DNA from: CAYPIE01 sp964410665
Lineage (GTDB): Bacteria > Planctomycetota > Planctomycetia > Gemmatales > Gemmataceae
Assembly: GCA_964410665.1 (NCBI GenBank)
Contig: CAYPIE010000048.1
Location: forward strand, 1-44,825
Reading direction: 5' to 3'
DNA: 44,825 bases
Shown here piece by piece: positions 10,036 to 19,756 of this stretch. The notes below the pieces were generated by a model. The model ran no database searches. It had not been told where the DNA came from and was given only the letters and a program-made list of their open reading frames with translations. How positions within the stretch are numbered: position 1 is the first letter of the stretch; each line of letters begins with the position of its first letter. The translations under genes and the position numbers were made by a program.

Positions 10036-13000
10036 CTAACTCACAAAAAGAAATTCGTTCGATGCAAGAAGCACTCGGATTAGGCTTTGCCATGCCCGCA
10101 GTTCCGCCAAGTTGGTAGCCGCTTTCGACGTTGCTGCGAACCGGTGTTGTTGGGCGGCGATAAAACGCAGCGCACGGACTTGTTCCGCCTGCGAAGGTGA
10201 GCGTGACAGGATTTCCAGATACAGCTCGGTGACGCGAGCCGCGTCCTGCTGGGGACCGTGCTCCAGCAAGCGACACGCTCGGGTCCGCGTATGTTCGGCC
10301 ACCAGCTGGCTATTCATCATAAACAGAGCCTGTGGCGCAATTGTGGTGCTCTGGCGAGTACCACTACTCACTGCGGGATCCGCGAAGTCGAACGCCGTAA
10401 ACAGCTCGTACACGTGGCTGCGTATCACCGGTAAATAGACCGACCGATGGTTCCGCGAGTATACCGAGGGGCTGCCCTTCCGTGTGGTCGTCACATACGC
10501 GCGGTTGGCGGTGGGTAACGGCGGGCCCTTGGAAGGATTCCGCTCAAGATTACCGCAAGCCATCAAGATCGCATCCCGCACTTCTTCAGCTTCCAGTCGC
10601 CGGCGTGGCATATGCCACAGCAGCCGGTTCTCTGGATCGATCGCTTGGGCATGGAGATTGGGCTGACTACTCATCTGCCAGGTCGACGACAGCAGGATCC
10701 GCCGGTGAAGATCCTTGATGGACCAGCCGGATGCCACAAACTGCCTGGCCAGCCAGTCGAGCAACTCGGGGTGGGTCGGGCGTTCGCCGAGACGACCAAA
10801 GTTATCGGGCGTTCGTACCAGCCCAGCTCCGAAATGCCAGTGCCAGATACGGTTGACGATCACCCGAGCTGTCAAAGGGTGTTCTGGTGCGGTCAACCAG
10901 TTGGCCAGTGCGAGTCGCCCACTACGACCCTCAGGAATCGACGGTGATTCCCCGGGTGGAATGATCCGCAAAAAATGTCGCGGTACCTCCGGCCCTTGAG
11001 TGAGGTGATCGCCTCGATAGTGGATGTGGATATTCGCTGGTGTATCGACATCCTGCACGGCCATGGCTTTCGGGAATTTGGGGACCGAGCGTTCCAGCTC
11101 TTTGTGTTGCTTGGCAAGTTGCCCAAGTCGTTGGCGGGTTTGTGCAGAAAAGCGCTGGTCCAGCGCGGCTGGAATGCGGAACGGCCCGGATTCAGAGGTC
11201 ACTAGCTCGCGGAAAGCGTTGTCGTCACCGAGCATCGCCGCATATTTTTCGGCGAGAGGTTGCAATGACGAAATAGATTGGGTGGATGCGGCTTTTTGGA
11301 CCCATGAGTGTAGCGGTGAATCGGGAACATCGGCTGCGGCATTCATCTGTTCGGCCCATTGTGAGACAAACTCGGGAATGAGTTCCTCCGAGGGTTGGAA
11401 ACTGCGTAGACCGCAGTCCCCCGGAGTTGCCAGGGGAGCGATCAACAGCTTGTCAATATGTGGGAAGTGCTCCGGCTGTTGCAAGCGCAGGGTGTTCTTG
11501 CCGGCTCCTAGAAAGATGACAGCTTCGACAAACCACCGTTGCGACTCAGGGTTCCAACTCCCGGTGGCGGCATCGGCAATATCGTTGGCCACGACCTTGC
11601 CGTTGACACTTAGCTGGCACGGACGAGCAGCAGCAGCCGCAAGGCGAAGCTCAAACTGATAAGTACCCGCCTCGGTAACGTCAATGTCATACTCGACAAA
11701 GTTCGGCCGCTGGCCCTTGTTGATAAGCACACCGATGCCTGCGCCAAAGTCGTCGTGATCCTTGCGCACGTTGCCTCGATCAAACTCCTCGGCTTCACGG
11801 ATCAGCACCCCCTCGGGCCGTCGCTCGGCGGGTAAGTCCCCGAGCGTTTGCAGTTGGCTTAGGCGTTTCTGGCGTCGGCGTTCGGCCTCGGCAGCCAACA
11901 AGTACTGGCTCAACCGGGCACGCGCCTCCCGGAGCAACACCTCGGTCGCTTCCTGGCGTTCCGCGGCAATCTTCTGCTTGATACCCATCAACTTTCGCTG
12001 ATGCTCTGAACGAGCAGCGACAACTTCCGGAACCTCAAGGTTCTCTTCGTGCCATTTGGCAACCACTTTTAACGAGTCCATCGTCTGCGTGCTTTTGAAG
12101 ATGCCTGCCAAGGCGTAGTAATCGGCGGTTGGAATCGGGTCGAATTTGTGATCGTGACAACGGGCACAGCCAAGCGTCAGGCCCATAAACCCTTTGCCGA
12201 TGGTGTCAAGCTGCTCATCAATAATATCCATTTGCAGCTTGACCGGGTCGTCCTCGGCCAACATCTTCGGACCGATGACGAGAAAGCCGGTTGCGATGAT
12301 CGGATCGAAGGGATGATCGCCCGGCACATCGTTCAACAGGTCACCGGCAATCTGCTCCTTGGCGAACCGATCGAACGGTTTATCGTGATTGAACGCGCGA
12401 ATCACGTAGTCGCGATAGCGATAGGCATTGGCATGGCAGAGATTCTCATCCAAGCCATTGGAATCCGCGTATCTTGCGACATCGAGCCAGTGTCGCCCCC
12501 AGCGTTCCCCGTAATGCGGGGAGGCCAACAACCGTTCAACCACTCGGGCAAATGCGTCGGGTGAATCATCGGCGAGAAAGGCCGCCATGGCCTCAGGGGT
12601 TGGCGGGAGTCCGGTGAGGTCGAAGCTCACCCGCCGAAGCAGGCTTCGCTTGTCGGCTTGGGGCGCAGGTGGGATTCCCTCTGCCTCCAGCCGCCGTAAC
12701 ACGAACGCATCGATGGGGGACTTGACCCAGGATCGCTCGTTTACCGCGGGGATCGCTTGGGGCACCGGACGCTGAAACGCCCAAAACGAACGTTCGGATT
12801 CGGTAAATTGGACGTCGAGTGCATTCCCCGGATTCGGCTTGCGGACCGGTAAGGCATTGGGCCAAACGGCCCCCTCGTCGATCCAGCGTACAACTGCCAC
12901 AATGTCAGAACCGGGCAACTTCCGTTTCGGCGGCATCTGCAGCCGTTCGCTATGCCTCAGGGCATGAACGAGCAGACTTTTCTCCGGCTCCCCTGGCACA

Positions 13001-13239
13001 ATCGCGGGGCCACGAATGCCGCCACGCAACATGCCTGCCAAAGAATCGAGACGCAGCTGGCTTTCCGGACGTGCACCGGCATGACAGTCCAGGCAATGCT
13101 GTACCAAAAGTGGGCGAATGCGTTTCTCGAAAAACGCCTCCTTGGCGGTTCGAGACGGTTCTGCCCCCTGCGTCGTGCCGGCAACCGCCCCTCCGAGTAG
13201 GCAAACCCCCAGGATGCGAGTAGTCCAAACAATCGCCAT
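10036..13239 (-). CDS. PSCyt1-PSCyt2(DUF1549)-PSD1(DUF1553) cytochrome-like protein
   Basis: A 1067-residue exported planctomycete protein. After an N-terminal signal peptide comes a cytochrome-like PSCyt1 domain with one haem-binding CLDCH motif (residues about 35-125, including PGEPEKSLLVHALRH and MPPKRKLP). The PSCyt2/DUF1549 domain follows (RSWVKSPIDAFVLRRLEAEG, then HYGERWGRHWLDVARYADSNG). A middle segment near 500-590 looks like a carbohydrate-binding module (EYDIDVTEAGTYQFELRLA). The PSD1/DUF1553 domain is C-terminal (PLTARVIVNRIWHWHFG, then PSVYSRNHRSVYLP). The ATG at 13239 follows gggag with suitable spacing; a GTG three bases upstream is also possible. It is the first gene of an apparent operon with DUF1501. 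Such pairs are proposed to act in polysaccharide or sulfated-glycan breakdown, which is not proven. Confidence 0.94.
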   Translation of the reverse strand: MAIVWTTRILGVCLLGGAVAGTTQGAEPSRTAKEAFFEKRIRPLLVQHCLDCHAGARPESQLRLDSLAGMLRGGIRGPAIVPGEPEKSLLVHALRHSERLQMPPKRKLPGSDIVAVVRWIDEGAVWPNALPVRKPNPGNALDVQFTESERSFWAFQRPVPQAIPAVNERSWVKSPIDAFVLRRLEAEGIPPAPQADKRSLLRRVSFDLTGLPPTPEAMAAFLADDSPDAFARVVERLLASPHYGERWGRHWLDVARYADSNGLDENLCHANAYRYRDYVIRAFNHDKPFDRFAKEQIAGDLLNDVPGDHPFDPIIATGFLVIGPKMLAEDDPVKLQMDIIDEQLDTIGKGFMGLTLGCARCHDHKFDPIPTADYYALAGIFKSTQTMDSLKVVAKWHEENLEVPEVVAARSEHQRKLMGIKQKIAAERQEATEVLLREARARLSQYLLAAEAERRRQKRLSQLQTLGDLPAERRPEGVLIREAEEFDRGNVRKDHDDFGAGIGVLINKGQRPNFVEYDIDVTEAGTYQFELRLAAAAARPCQLSVNGKVVANDIADAATGSWNPESQRWFVEAVIFLGAGKNTLRLQQPEHFPHIDKLLIAPLATPGDCGLRSFQPSEELIPEFVSQWAEQMNAAADVPDSPLHSWVQKAASTQSISSLQPLAEKYAAMLGDDNAFRELVTSESGPFRIPAALDQRFSAQTRQRLGQLAKQHKELERSVPKFPKAMAVQDVDTPANIHIHYRGDHLTQGPEVPRHFLRIIPPGESPSIPEGRSGRLALANWLTAPEHPLTARVIVNRIWHWHFGAGLVRTPDNFGRLGERPTHPELLDWLARQFVASGWSIKDLHRRILLSSTWQMSSQPNLHAQAIDPENRLLWHMPRRRLEAEEVRDAILMACGNLERNPSKGPPLPTANRAYVTTTRKGSPSVYSRNHRSVYLPVIRSHVYELFTAFDFADPAVSSGTRQSTTIAPQALFMMNSQLVAEHTRTRACRLLEHGPQQDAARVTELYLEILSRSPSQAEQVRALRFIAAQQHRFAATSKAATNLAELRAWQSLIRVLLASNEFLFVS

Positions 13240-13651
13240 CACACTCGAATCTCCCTAGCGAACGACACTGTGAGCAAGCGCATCCGTGTTGGCGGAGACG
13301 ATTCCTCATTCAACAGGCAAATCCAATGAATCGTTGATCGAACTCTTGCCCGGCAGAACCAGAATCCCCGGAGTATGGCTGGCGAGAGAGGCAGAAGATC
13401 CCGGGAAAACAGAACCAGATTCAAGTTTACTTTATAAAGGAATGCCTGTTTGGACACCACGAAAGTCGGTGTCTCGGCGGGCGATCCGAAAGACAACTAG
13501 CGAAGTACAAACAGCTAATCGTTTGAATAAGCTTGCCTTGTCAGAGGATTCCCCGCCTAGCCATCAGAGAAATCCCGATACAATACCGCCGATGCCCACT
13601 GGACAATAAACTTAGGTAGTCTCTCCGAATGCCAATGGCATGGAGGTGGTT
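13240..13651. other. Divergent intergenic region
   Basis: This stretch of about 410 bases separates the divergently transcribed PSCyt/PSD1 gene and the NMP kinase gene. It must hold promoters for both. I see no convincing -35/-10 pair and no supported small gene. Confidence 0.4.
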
Positions 13652-14266
13652 GTGGCGAAAGATCGAGCGATTCACCTTTTTGGTCCGCCTGGCTCTGGCA
13701 AAGGGACTCAGGGCAAGATCTTAGGCCAAGTGCCTGGACTTTACCACTTTGACTCCGGCGCCAACTTGCGGGGCCTCGATCCAGACTCGGCGATAGGACG
13801 CGAGCTTCACCAGTACTTGGATCATGGTAAACTTGTTCCAGACGATTTAGTGATCAAGCTGTGGCAGGATCATCTCGAGCAAGCGGCCCAAGCGGGTCGC
13901 TATCGTCCAGGCGAGGATTTACTCGTGCTGGATGGCCTGGCTCGAACCATGGAGGAAGTTCATAAGCTTGACTCGCTCATCCAAGTCATTGGTGTCTACG
14001 CCTTGGTGGTCGCGGACACCGAGCCTCTGAAGCAACGGATTCGAAAGCGGGGTCAGCGCGATGGCCGACCCGACGATCTCGATGAAGAAGCATTGGAGGA
14101 GCGGTTTCGGGACTATCACAGCCGCACCCAACCCATTCTGGAGTATTACACGGCCGATCTGATTGTCCACGTCGATGCGTTGCAGCCACCGCTGATGATC
14201 CTGAGTCAGATCGTGAGCGACCTCGCGCACCGGCTTTCACGCGACCAACCCGGTCTGTTCCAGTAG
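13652..14266 (+). CDS. Adenylate-kinase-like nucleoside monophosphate kinase
   Basis: A 204-residue P-loop kinase of the adenylate kinase family. The Walker A motif GPPGSGKGT places Lys17 at the phosphate. The lid-end motif RGQRDGRPDDLDEEALEERF and a conserved YHSRTQPILEYY are present. Two normally conserved elements differ: the STGD(M/L)LR segment reads DSGANLR, and the DGFPR motif reads DGLAR. The lid is the short type without Cys4 zinc ligands. So it may use a substrate other than AMP, or be a paralogue of the housekeeping Adk. GTG at 13652 follows ggagg by five bases and is preferred; ATG at 13640 is in frame but lacks a ribosome binding site. The Pfk-2 gene follows after 111 bases. Confidence 0.82.
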   Translation: MAKDRAIHLFGPPGSGKGTQGKILGQVPGLYHFDSGANLRGLDPDSAIGRELHQYLDHGKLVPDDLVIKLWQDHLEQAAQAGRYRPGEDLLVLDGLARTMEEVHKLDSLIQVIGVYALVVADTEPLKQRIRKRGQRDGRPDDLDEEALEERFRDYHSRTQPILEYYTADLIVHVDALQPPLMILSQIVSDLAHRLSRDQPGLFQ

Positions 14267-14377
14267 AGAGGCACCGGTCTGCTTGATCCATCCGATGGTC
14301 GTCTCTCAATGGATAACGCGATTCGGATGGGTGTTGCGAACTCTCCCCGACGCAACCTTTTTTGCAGGATTCCTCCG

Positions 14378-15313
14378 ATGGCCAACATCCTTACACTCAC
14401 TGTCAATCCCGCAGTGGATACAACCTGCTCGGTCGCACGGCTCGAGTCGGGTACCAAGCTCCGCTGTTCCAAACCAGTCTATTCCCCAGGCGGGGGTGGC
14501 ATCAATGTAGCCCGGGCAATCCATCAGCTCGGCGGTTCGGTGCACGCATTATGGCTGGGTGGCGGAACGTTTGGGCAGCAACTTGCTGAGCTGCTCGATC
14601 AGGAGGGTCTATCGCACCAGATGCTCCCGGTTGCGGGCCAAACTCGGGAGAATCTCACCCTCCACGAGCAGGAAACGGGTCAGTCCTTTCGCTTGGTCCT
14701 GCCTGGACCCGAGATCGGGGAGGCAGACATCCAACACTGTATTGGCGTCCTTCAGGAGCAGGATCCGGATTATCTGATCATGAGCGGCAGCCTGCCGCCT
14801 GGCGCAGACGCGAACGTGTATGCCCGCCTCAGTGAAGCCGTACCGAAAACTTGTCGAGTGGTGCTGGATACTTCCGGAGAAGCATTAGCACGAGCCCTCG
14901 ACGGGACGGTCTACCTGATCAAGCCCAATCTTGAAGAACTCAGTGAGCTGGTCGACCAGGAACTGGTCTGCGTGAGCGAGATCGAACAGGTGTCCCGGCA
15001 GCTCATTCAGGAAGGTCGCACCCAAGTCGTTGTGACCACACTCGGCGTGGACGGAGCAATTCTGGTTAGCGCCGACCAGGTAGCCCGGCTCAAAGCGCCG
15101 CTTGTGGAATTTCACAGCAAACTGGGCGCCGGCGACAGTAGTCTCGCGGGGATCTGCGTAGGACTGGCGCGGGGTGAGGCTTTGATTGATGCAGTGCGCT
15201 ATGGCATGGCCGCAGGGGCTGCCGCCGTACTTCGCCCAGGGCATCAGCTATGCTCTAGCCATGACACCCAACGCCTTTACGAGCATATTCAGCCCGTACA
15301 CTCCCTGGCCTAA
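14378..15313 (+). CDS. pfkB: 6-phosphofructokinase, PfkB family (Pfk-2 type)
   Basis: A 311-residue PfkB-family sugar kinase. Its sequence follows Escherichia coli Pfk-2 closely from memory: ILTLTVNPAVDTTCSV, GTKLRCSKPVYSPGGGGINV, SGSLPPGA, LDTSGEAL, KPNLEELSELV and HQLCSSHDTQRLY. The anion hole and catalytic base are in LGAGDSS (Asp253). Expected reaction: fructose 6-phosphate plus ATP to fructose 1,6-bisphosphate. The start is the ATG at 14378 (MANILTLTVN), matching the usual family N-terminus; the frame stays open further upstream without a family match. It lies between the NMP kinase and the beta-PGM/OtsB gene, so it could channel glucose 6-phosphate from the downstream phosphorylase pathway into glycolysis. 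Confidence 0.9.
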   Translation: MANILTLTVNPAVDTTCSVARLESGTKLRCSKPVYSPGGGGINVARAIHQLGGSVHALWLGGGTFGQQLAELLDQEGLSHQMLPVAGQTRENLTLHEQETGQSFRLVLPGPEIGEADIQHCIGVLQEQDPDYLIMSGSLPPGADANVYARLSEAVPKTCRVVLDTSGEALARALDGTVYLIKPNLEELSELVDQELVCVSEIEQVSRQLIQEGRTQVVVTTLGVDGAILVSADQVARLKAPLVEFHSKLGAGDSSLAGICVGLARGEALIDAVRYGMAAGAAAVLRPGHQLCSSHDTQRLYEHIQPVHSLA

Positions 15314-15536
15314 GGGGTGCGGGCGGTGAGCTTGTCCACCCGGAAACCAGCCACCCTTGTGCAGGCAGTCTCGATCAGCTCCGCCGGTGGTGGTCACCCT
15401 CGACTCCATCCATCGCCGCTCCGTATCAGTGTGCATCGCCCAGATTGACCAGCTGTCGAACTGCCATCGACTCGTCGATGGCAGCCGCGTGGAAGTACCA
15501 ATGGTTCCTTCTGAACCCTGGAAGTGAGGCGAAGGT

Positions 15537-17114
15537 ATGCCACGAACGGGATTTGATGCCGTCCTTCTCGACTTAGACGGAGTAGTGACCGAGACAGCCC
15601 ATTTGCATGCGCGTGCATGGAAGCAAATGTTTGACTCCTATCTCGCTCACCGTCGACAGTGGCTTGGCGAGACCCACGCTCCCTTTGATCGGGATCAGGA
15701 CTACCGACGCTATGTGGACGGCAAGCCCCGCGACGCGGGGGTGCGAAGCTTTCTAGCTTCACGCGGTATCGACCTCCCCGAAGGAACGCCTCAAGATACT
15801 CCGGATCAAGGAACCATTCGAGGCTTGGGCAATCGTAAGAACCAAATTGTTCGTGACCTGTTCGCCCAGGAGGGAACCCAGGTCTATGAAGATGCACGCG
15901 AGCAGATTCAGCATTGGCGCGAGCAGGGCCTGAAACTCGCGATTGTCTCTTCGAGCAAGAACTGCCAAGCCATTCTCGAGTCCACGGGGCTGATGCAGCT
16001 TTTTGCCGCTCGGGTCGATGGCCGGGACATCGAAGCGCGCGGGATGCCGGGGAAGCCCGCTCCAGACATGATGCTGTATGCTGCGCAAAAGCTTGGAGTG
16101 AATCCTGCTCGCACGGTGGTCATCGAGGATGCCGTCGCCGGAGTCCAGGCCGCGGTAGCGGGAGGATTTGGTCTGGTGGTCGGAGTGTCCCGCAACGGGG
16201 CAGCCGAAGGCTTGCACCAGGCAGGTGCCCATCGAGTGGTCCGGAGTCTGCAGGAACTCGGCGACTTCGCTTGTGTGCCAGCATCCCTTCGCCAAAGCCC
16301 AGCGTGCTTACCGTCCACTCTGTTGGGCCAAGATGCCTTGCTGACGGAGCTGGCCTCACGAGATCTAGCTCTGTTTCTGGACTACGACGGCACGCTGACG
16401 CCGATCGTCGATCAGCCAGATCAAGCTTGGTTGCGACCCGAGATCCGTTCCCTTCTGGGACAATTAAGTCAGCACTGCATCCTGGCCATCATCAGTGGCA
16501 GAGATCTTCAAGATGTCAAACACCGGATCCAGCTCCCGCAGCTGGTCTATGCCGGAAGCCACGGCTTTGACATTGAAGGCCCCAATGGATTGCGCAACCA
16601 ATTGGCCATGGCTCAACGAGCGATTCCAGCGATCGACCGCGCCGAAAGGAGCTTACGACAGCTCTGCAGTGGCATCCCTGGCGTCCTCTTGGAACGCAAG
16701 CAGTTTGGTCTGGCCGTCCATTACCGGCAAGTCGCCGCGTCCGACATCCCTCGGCTTGAGCATTTTGTTCGCACCATCACCGGCAATGAACCACAGCTCC
16801 GCATGCGCTCCAACAAGTGTGTCTTTGAGGTTCAACCGGAAGTCAACTGGGACAAAGGACGGGCGGTCGACTGGCTGATCGATGCCCTCCACCTCAACCG
16901 CTCGACAACCACGGTGATTTATGTCGGCGACGATCGCACCGACGAAGATGCGTTTCGTACGATTCAAGCGTTGCCGCAAGGGATCGGGATTCGGGTGGGC
17001 GATGGGGATGAGCCCAGTCGAGCAGACTATTGCCTCGGCGATCCGGATGAGGTGTGTTGCTTCCTGCACAGACTGGGTCAGACCCTCGCCGAGAAGGAGG
17101 AACCTGGTGAATGA
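15537..17114 (+). CDS. Beta-phosphoglucomutase / trehalose-6-phosphate phosphatase fusion
   Basis: A 525-residue protein with two HAD-superfamily domains. Residues about 5-245 are a beta-phosphoglucomutase: LLDLDGVVTE (nucleophile Asp12, acid/base Asp14), cap-domain YVDGKPRDAGVRSFLASRG, VSSSKNC, GKPAPDMML and VIEDAVAGVQAA. It should convert beta-glucose 1-phosphate to glucose 6-phosphate. Residues about 265-515 are an OtsB-type phosphatase: LFLDYDGTLTPI (Asp282, Asp284), IISGRDLQDV, GSHGFDIEG, NWDKGRAV and VGDDRTDEDAF. It should release trehalose from trehalose 6-phosphate. All key residues of both domains are seen. The ATG is preceded by gaggcgaagg. The GH65 gene overlaps its last 8 bases, so the two are translationally coupled. 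No trehalose-6-phosphate synthase (OtsA) is in the window. Confidence 0.92.
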   Translation: MPRTGFDAVLLDLDGVVTETAHLHARAWKQMFDSYLAHRRQWLGETHAPFDRDQDYRRYVDGKPRDAGVRSFLASRGIDLPEGTPQDTPDQGTIRGLGNRKNQIVRDLFAQEGTQVYEDAREQIQHWREQGLKLAIVSSSKNCQAILESTGLMQLFAARVDGRDIEARGMPGKPAPDMMLYAAQKLGVNPARTVVIEDAVAGVQAAVAGGFGLVVGVSRNGAAEGLHQAGAHRVVRSLQELGDFACVPASLRQSPACLPSTLLGQDALLTELASRDLALFLDYDGTLTPIVDQPDQAWLRPEIRSLLGQLSQHCILAIISGRDLQDVKHRIQLPQLVYAGSHGFDIEGPNGLRNQLAMAQRAIPAIDRAERSLRQLCSGIPGVLLERKQFGLAVHYRQVAASDIPRLEHFVRTITGNEPQLRMRSNKCVFEVQPEVNWDKGRAVDWLIDALHLNRSTTTVIYVGDDRTDEDAFRTIQALPQGIGIRVGDGDEPSRADYCLGDPDEVCCFLHRLGQTLAEKEEPGE

Positions 17115-19518
17115 CCGGTTGCTGAAGGAATGGTCCCTCGTGTACACACACTGGCATCCCGAGGACCAGCCACTTCGTGAAGCGTTGTGTACGCTGGGCA
17201 ATGGTTACTTCGCCACCCGGGGTGCTGCCGAAGAAGTGACCGCAGGCGGGGTGCATTACCCGGGGACCTATTTGGCAGGTGGGTACAATCGCCTGACCTC
17301 GACCATCAAAAGCGAGCGACTGGAAAACGAAGATTTGGTCAATTGGCCAAACTGGCTGTGCCTGAGCTTTCGCCCAAGCGGTGGGGAATGGTTCGACCTT
17401 CAGCAGGTCGAGATTCTGCAGTTCCACCAGGAACTTCGTGTCCGCACTGGGGAATTCATCCGCACCCTGCGCTTCCGGGATCCGGCCGGGCGGGTGTTTG
17501 CCTTGACCAGTCGTCGGCTGGTCAGCATGGCGGATCCACACCTGGCAGCCTTAACCTGGGAATTCACCGCCGAAAACTGGTCAGGTTGGCTCGAAATTCG
17601 CTCCGGCTTAGATGGTACGGTCCGCAATGCAGGTGTGCAGCGTTACCGAGAGCTTAAGGGGCAGCACCTAGAGATTCTCAACACCAACCATCCCTACGAA
17701 GCCATCATCAGCCTGACCGTACAGACCAACCAGTCCTACATCCGAATGGCCCAAGCAGCACGCACACTCGTCTTTGAGGAGGACCAACCGGTCGCTAGCG
17801 AGCGGGACACCCGGCATGAAGCCGGGAAGGTGATGCAGCATCTTCGGTTTCACTGTGCACAGCACAAGCCGATTCGGATTGAGAAGGTCGTGGCCGTGTT
17901 TACCTCCCGCGACCAGGCCATCACGGACCCCACGCTCGAAGCTGAGACGCTCGTAAGCCGAGCCAGTCCATACGCGGCATTATACGTGTCTCATCAACGC
18001 GCATGGCGACACTTATGGGATCGCGCCGAAATGACCCTCGGGGGTGCGGACTCCGATGCCCAGCTGATCCTACGCTTACACGAATTCCACCTGTTGCAAA
18101 CCTCATCGATGCACAGTATTGACCGCGACCTCGGCATTCCCTCCCGAGGTTGGCATGGGGAAGCGTATCGTGGACACATCTTGTGGGATGAATTGTTCAT
18201 TTTCCCGTTTTTGAATCTGCGGATCCCAGAGTTGACCCGTTCTTTACTGATGTACCGCTACCGTCGACTCGGCGAAGCCCGCCATGCGGCCCAGGTCGCG
18301 GGGTACGCCGGGGCCATGTTCCCTTGGCAAAGCGGCAGCAATGGTCGCGAGGAATCTCAGAAATTGCATCTCAATCCCCGCTCGGGCCGCTGGGTACCCG
18401 ATGAAACCCATCGACAACGCCACGTCAACGCGGCGATTGCCTACAACATTTGGCAGTACTACCTAGCAAGCGGAGATCGAGAATTTCTCGCCGCATTCGG
18501 CGCGGAACTGTTTCTGGAAATCGTTCGTTTTTGGGCATCCCTGGCCCACTGGAACCCTGAGCGTCAACGCTATGAAATCCATGGGGTCATGGGCCCGGAT
18601 GAGTTTCACACCCGCTATCCCAATGCCGCACACGGTGGGCTTAACAACAATGCGTACACCAATCTGATGGTGGCCTGGCTAATGCATATCGCCCCGCAAA
18701 TGCTCGATCAGCTCGCCGAAGATCGCCAGCACGAACTCGCCGAGGACCTCCAGCTCCAGAGCAATGAACGCTCCATCTGGGAAGCGATGAGCCGGCAAAT
18801 GTACATCCCGTTTCACGGCGATGGGATCATTAGCCAGTTTGAAGGCTACGAGTCGCTCGCCGAGTTCCCTTGGGAGGAATATCGCCAAAAGTATCACACC
18901 ATTCGCCGCCTTGATCGATTGCTGGAGGCCGAAGGAGATGATGCCAATCGCTACAAGGCCGCGAAGCAAGCAGATGTCTTGATGATTTTCTATCTGTTTT
19001 CACAAGCCGAGCTAAAAGCGCTGTTCGAGCGGCTTGGGTACTCCTTTGACAAGGCGATGGCGAAACGGAATGTCGAGTATTACGGGCGGCGAACCGCCCA
19101 CGGCTCAACCCTGAGTAGCGTGGTGCATTCCTGGGTGCTGGCCCGCGTTGATCAAGCCCATGCTTGGGATCTATTCTGGAGCGCCCTGCACAGCGATCTC
19201 GATGACTTGCAGGGCGGAACAACTCCCGAGGGGATTCACCTCGGAGCCATGGCCGGAACCGTCGATCTCATGCAACGGGCCTTCACCGGCCTGGAGATTC
19301 GCGACGACTGCCTACTGTTCGATCCGCGTTTACCCGAACAGCTCTCGGAACTACGCTTGCGACTTCGTTACCGCAGCCACTGGTTACGCGTCGGGCTGAC
19401 GCAACAAAACTTGACGGTGAAGTTTGAGCACGGGCCCTCCCCTGCAATCCGCATCGGTTGCCGTGACGAGGTGCGTGAGATGGCCCCAGGGGAAGAAACG
19501 CGCTTCGTGGTCGGTTAA
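17107..19518 (+). CDS. Glycoside hydrolase family 65 disaccharide phosphorylase
   Basis: An 803-residue GH65 enzyme, the family of trehalose, maltose, kojibiose and nigerose phosphorylases. Order: N-terminal beta-sandwich domain (ALCTLGNGYFATRGAAEE), linker, (alpha/alpha)6 catalytic domain (about 300-720) and a small C-terminal domain. The general acid is probably Glu499 in VMGPDEFHTR. Other conserved stretches are GYRGHILWDE-like (AYRGHILWDELFIFPF), MFPWQSGSNG and TAHGSTLSSVVHSWV. The start is the GTG at 17107, because gaaggagg ends about seven bases upstream and the frame before it lies inside the preceding gene. It overlaps beta-PGM/OtsB by 8 bases. Expected product is beta-glucose 1-phosphate, which the upstream mutase can use. 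The disaccharide specificity cannot be told by eye. Confidence 0.92.
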   Translation: MNDRLLKEWSLVYTHWHPEDQPLREALCTLGNGYFATRGAAEEVTAGGVHYPGTYLAGGYNRLTSTIKSERLENEDLVNWPNWLCLSFRPSGGEWFDLQQVEILQFHQELRVRTGEFIRTLRFRDPAGRVFALTSRRLVSMADPHLAALTWEFTAENWSGWLEIRSGLDGTVRNAGVQRYRELKGQHLEILNTNHPYEAIISLTVQTNQSYIRMAQAARTLVFEEDQPVASERDTRHEAGKVMQHLRFHCAQHKPIRIEKVVAVFTSRDQAITDPTLEAETLVSRASPYAALYVSHQRAWRHLWDRAEMTLGGADSDAQLILRLHEFHLLQTSSMHSIDRDLGIPSRGWHGEAYRGHILWDELFIFPFLNLRIPELTRSLLMYRYRRLGEARHAAQVAGYAGAMFPWQSGSNGREESQKLHLNPRSGRWVPDETHRQRHVNAAIAYNIWQYYLASGDREFLAAFGAELFLEIVRFWASLAHWNPERQRYEIHGVMGPDEFHTRYPNAAHGGLNNNAYTNLMVAWLMHIAPQMLDQLAEDRQHELAEDLQLQSNERSIWEAMSRQMYIPFHGDGIISQFEGYESLAEFPWEEYRQKYHTIRRLDRLLEAEGDDANRYKAAKQADVLMIFYLFSQAELKALFERLGYSFDKAMAKRNVEYYGRRTAHGSTLSSVVHSWVLARVDQAHAWDLFWSALHSDLDDLQGGTTPEGIHLGAMAGTVDLMQRAFTGLEIRDDCLLFDPRLPEQLSELRLRLRYRSHWLRVGLTQQNLTVKFEHGPSPAIRIGCRDEVREMAPGEETRFVVG

Positions 19519-19756
19519 TTTCGCGACTCGTTGCGAATCGGAATCTCACCGACAGGCCCGGCGGACATCGTTGCCTCCTGGCGAAAATGACCTTCTATCG
19601 CGCGCGAGCACCCATGCTCCACCCCTACAGAGATCTCAGGGTTCTCCTGATAGATCGTGCGGATCATCCTCCATTAGGATGCAAGGAAGGGCTGGAAGCC
19701 TGTCGAGAAAACGCAACTCAAGGACCGCACTGACCCCAAAGACAAGGAGCAAGCCC

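Noticed and set aside
10112..13223. Several plus-strand open frames opposite the PSCyt/PSD1 gene
   Set aside because: They lie inside a clearly conserved minus-strand gene and show no motifs or ribosome binding sites.
16921..17106. Longer GH65 protein starting at 16921
   Set aside because: The extra 62 codons lie within the OtsB domain coding region in another frame, and the GTG at 17107 has a strong ribosome binding site.
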